A stretch of DNA of 44,803 bases, taken from the NCBI GenBank assembly GCA_002069965.1, contig MWCI01000023.1:1-44803 (forward strand), given 5' to 3'. The first letter of the stretch is position 1; each line of letters starts with the position of its first letter. The notes beneath the pieces were generated by a model, which saw nothing but the letters and a program-made list of their open reading frames with translations, did no database searches and was not told where the DNA came from. A program made the translations under genes and the position numbers. The DNA comes from Spirochaetes bacterium ADurb.Bin218. Lineage in GTDB: Bacteria; Spirochaetota; UBA4802; UBA5550. Shown piece after piece: positions 43,185-44,803 of this stretch.

Positions 43185-43213
43185 TTGAAAAAAAGAAAAG
43201 CACTTTTTAATTG
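43185..43213 (+). promoter_or_regulatory. Candidate methyltransferase promoter
   Basis: TTGAAA (43185-43190), a 17-base spacer and TAATTG (43208-43213), 34 bases before the TTG start at 43248; back to back with the minus-strand candidate at 43138-43166. Confidence 0.3.
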
Positions 43214-43247
43214 TAAAAATCAAAATTTAATATAAGGACAGATATAA

Positions 43248-43985
43248 TTGGAAAATCCAGAACCATACAGTTCCATAGCCCAGGCCTATGATTATATTCT
43301 CAGACATGTTGATTATACAAAATGGTATGAATACATAAAAGAGATTATGCATATATACTGCAACGATCCTGTGGACATACTTGAACTTGGTTGTGGTACA
43401 GGAAAATTTGGTGCAAAATTTTCAGCTGATAACTATAAAATCTTCGGTATAGATATATCTTTACCAATGCTAATGGTGGCAAAAACACGCGCTTTCAAAA
43501 ACTTTAAAATAGCCTGTTGCGATATAAGAAACTTTTATTTCAAAAAAAAATTCGACTTTATATTCTGCGTTCATGATACATTGAATTACCTCCTCGAAAT
43601 TGAAGAAATAGGTCAAGTCTTTAGATCTGTGAAGGAGATTATGCATAAAAATTCAATATTTATGTTTGATCTCACAACAGAATATAATATAGAAAGATTT
43701 TTTGAAAACCGAACCACTTTTTACAAAACAGGCTCCCTCCACATAGAATGGAACAATCACTATGATAAAAAAAATAAAATAATAACCTCAGCATTTAAAA
43801 CCTCCAAGCCAGATGGAACCATAGAATATGAGACTCATAAGCAAAAGATTTATTCAGAGGAAGAGATAAAGAAATTGCTTTTAGAAGAGGGCTTTAACCT
43901 CCTTGCTATATATAGCGACTACACATTTGAGCCCCCCTCAGAGACCTCTGTTATGATGAATTTCATTGTAGAAAAGAAAAGCTAA
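43248..43985 (+). CDS. Class I SAM-dependent methyltransferase
   Basis: A 245-residue soluble methyltransferase with a Rossmann core: motif I LELGCGTGKFG at about residues 45-55, motif II around IFGIDISLPML, then CCDIRNF and FDFIFCVHDTLNYLLE. The C-terminal half (LHIEWNNHYDKKNKIITSAF, then KIYSEEEIKKLLLEEGF) resembles UbiE/Methyltransf_25 relatives; the acceptor is not recognisable. The only suitable start is TTG 43248, with AAGGA nine bases upstream. Its stop TAA overlaps the next start by one base, so the zinc-ribbon membrane protein is co-translated. Confidence 0.85.
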   Translation: MENPEPYSSIAQAYDYILRHVDYTKWYEYIKEIMHIYCNDPVDILELGCGTGKFGAKFSADNYKIFGIDISLPMLMVAKTRAFKNFKIACCDIRNFYFKKKFDFIFCVHDTLNYLLEIEEIGQVFRSVKEIMHKNSIFMFDLTTEYNIERFFENRTTFYKTGSLHIEWNNHYDKKNKIITSAFKTSKPDGTIEYETHKQKIYSEEEIKKLLLEEGFNLLAIYSDYTFEPPSETSVMMNFIVEKKS

Positions 43986-44338
43986 TGAGCCTTTTGATTT
44001 ATTTCGCAGGACTTTTAATTGGGGTTTCAATCTTTCTATATCTCTATTCAACTATTGCAGATAAAGCTGAAGGATTAAAAAAATCGCAAAGTAAAAACAA
44101 AACTCAATCCTCTCAGACAATTATCCAGAGCAATGATACCATATCCTTTAGAAAAAGGCCATCTCTTCCACCAGGAACAAGAATTTGCCCCTTATGCGGT
44201 TCATCTCTTACAAAATATGAGGGACTTTATGCTACAAAGATAAAGCAAAATGGAACAAATAAAATTCTTATCATGGGATGCAGATACTGTTACAAAGAGG
44301 ATGAAGATCCTCTCAGGCCTAAGAAATCATCTATTTAA
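43985..44338 (+). CDS. Single-pass membrane protein with C-terminal zinc ribbon
   Basis: A 117-residue protein with one N-terminal membrane helix (residues 3-22) and a polar linker. A zinc-ribbon-like C-terminus carries Cys68-x-x-Cys71 (ICPLCGSSL) and Cys99-x-x-Cys102 (GCRYCYKED). The basic residues after the helix place the ribbon in the cytoplasm. I do not recognise a family. It is translationally coupled to the methyltransferase gene and ends at the hairpin 44347-44371. A two-gene unit with a shared role is likely but undefined. Confidence 0.7.
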   Translation: MSLLIYFAGLLIGVSIFLYLYSTIADKAEGLKKSQSKNKTQSSQTIIQSNDTISFRKRPSLPPGTRICPLCGSSLTKYEGLYATKIKQNGTNKILIMGCRYCYKEDEDPLRPKKSSI

Positions 44339-44346
44339 AATACAAA

Positions 44347-44371
44347 AAAGGCTGACCAGAGGTCAGCCTTT
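44347..44371. terminator. Bidirectional hairpin between convergent genes
   Basis: Perfect 11-base arms AAAGGCTGACC and GGTCAGCCTTT with an AGA loop. A T-run follows on the minus side (AAAAAA on the plus strand), so it ends the Fe-S gene as well. Confidence 0.8.
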
Positions 44372-44401
44372 GAAATATTTCTTAATTTTAAGTTTATATT
44401 C

Positions 44402-44803
44402 TTATGCATCTTTTGCAACATTCTTTGATATCCTATAGGCCGCTCTCTTAAGAGCAGGAACACCAAATGTAGCTGTTGACAGCAGAGCATAAACATCTCT
44501 TGTATTTTCAGCCTTAGTCATATCCACCTTTGGAGGATTGAGAGGCAGATCATACTTTTCTGGCTTATCTCTCAATACAGTAATTACACCAAGGCCACCA
44601 TATTGATCAAGGCCATATATACTTGCATTAGGAAAACCCTGTTCCTTAAGCTCTTTAACTCTCTTCTTGGCATATTCAATCATCTTTGGCCTATAATCAA
44701 AGAGAAGAGCTCCAGCTGGGCACACAGAGACGCATGCAGGGATCTCCCTTTCATTCAGTGTGCAGGCATTGCACTTGTGAGATTTATCCTTCTTTATTAT
44801 ATG
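44402..44803 (-). CDS. 4Fe-4S electron-transfer subunit (FdhB/HybA/NrfC type), N-terminus outside the window
   Basis: The C-terminal 133 codons of an iron-sulfur protein; the frame runs open to the right window edge, so the start lies outside. It shows the ferredoxin pattern KCNACTLNEREIPACVSVCP, a Cys-x2-Cys-x8-Cys-x3-Cys-Pro cluster site with an enlarged loop. Further on YGLDQYGGLGVITVLRDKP matches the beta subunits of formate dehydrogenase N and HybA-like proteins that wire molybdopterin enzymes or hydrogenases to the quinone pool. No catalytic subunit is in view, so the enzyme served is unknown. A GTG at 44725 (in the CVSVCP codons) is not the start. Confidence 0.82.
   Translation of the reverse strand, partial: HIIKKDKSHKCNACTLNEREIPACVSVCPAGALLFDYRPKMIEYAKKRVKELKEQGFPNASIYGLDQYGGLGVITVLRDKPEKYDLPLNPPKVDMTKAENTRDVYALLSTATFGVPALKRAAYRISKNVAKDA

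Overview
The window is AT-rich (roughly one third G+C by eye), densely coded and entirely chromosomal housekeeping or envelope content. I see no transposase, phage gene, CRISPR array or rRNA. Several features point to a spirochaete-like, Gram-negative-type bacterium: an XPB-family helicase, a DUF115/Maf-type protein, a PurA whose P-loop reads GDEGKAK (the form I recall from Leptospira), a SPOR-domain gene next to coaE, and many lipoproteins with lipoboxes. This assignment is an inference and was not tested by phylogeny.

Layout. 1-1129 (minus): the start of a PiT phosphate permease and its DUF47 partner. 1211-5546 (minus): operon DUF115 protein, MATE transporter, coaE, SPOR protein, closed by a strong terminator. 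5687-9786 (plus): small lipoprotein plus HtrA protease, then a membrane protein, a very acidic repeat protein with a zinc ribbon and two DUF4389 domains, and a 54-residue protein. 9822-14913: a hypothetical gene, a CBS-DRTGG pyrophosphatase, a FlgO/CsgG-like lipoprotein, an ACT/EamA pair and a PaaI thioesterase. 14921-20510 (minus): operon XPB helicase, beta-propeller/glycosidase-like protein, STAS protein, FGGY kinase. 20511-20953 is the only long gap. Next come purA (plus) and the haem operon hemC, cobA-hemD fusion, hemB, hemL (minus). 27109-30562 (plus): orphan TrpX-like binding lipoprotein, J-domain protein, alr, DUF493 protein. 30563-36180 (minus): HI0933 flavoprotein, lipoprotein, flippase-like membrane protein, GAF-GAF-SpoIIE phosphatase and a GlpX-family protein. 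36307-38210: prfA-prmC. 38297-41459 (minus): amidohydrolase, cNMP/TPR protein, Crp-like regulator and tRNA-Arg(CCT) ending at one terminator. 41551-42972: inactive-looking LysM/LytM protein and nikR. 43248-44338 (plus): methyltransferase and zinc-ribbon membrane protein. The right edge cuts a 4Fe-4S electron-transfer subunit.

Genes with an evident joint role: HemC, HemD, HemB and HemL run most of the route from glutamate-1-semialdehyde to uroporphyrinogen III, with siroheme methylation by CobA. PrmC methylates the GGQ loop of the neighbouring RF1. PiT and DUF47 form the usual phosphate import pair.

I did not find one clearly new defence or biosynthetic system. The most unusual points are a GlpX-family protein that has lost three of its four metal ligands, the acidic-repeat double-DUF4389 protein, a LytM protein with three of four zinc ligands missing, a hairpin over the ribosome-binding site of the SpoIIE phosphatase, face-to-face overlapping promoters ahead of the HtrA operon, and a tRNA placed at the end of a cyclic-nucleotide regulator operon.
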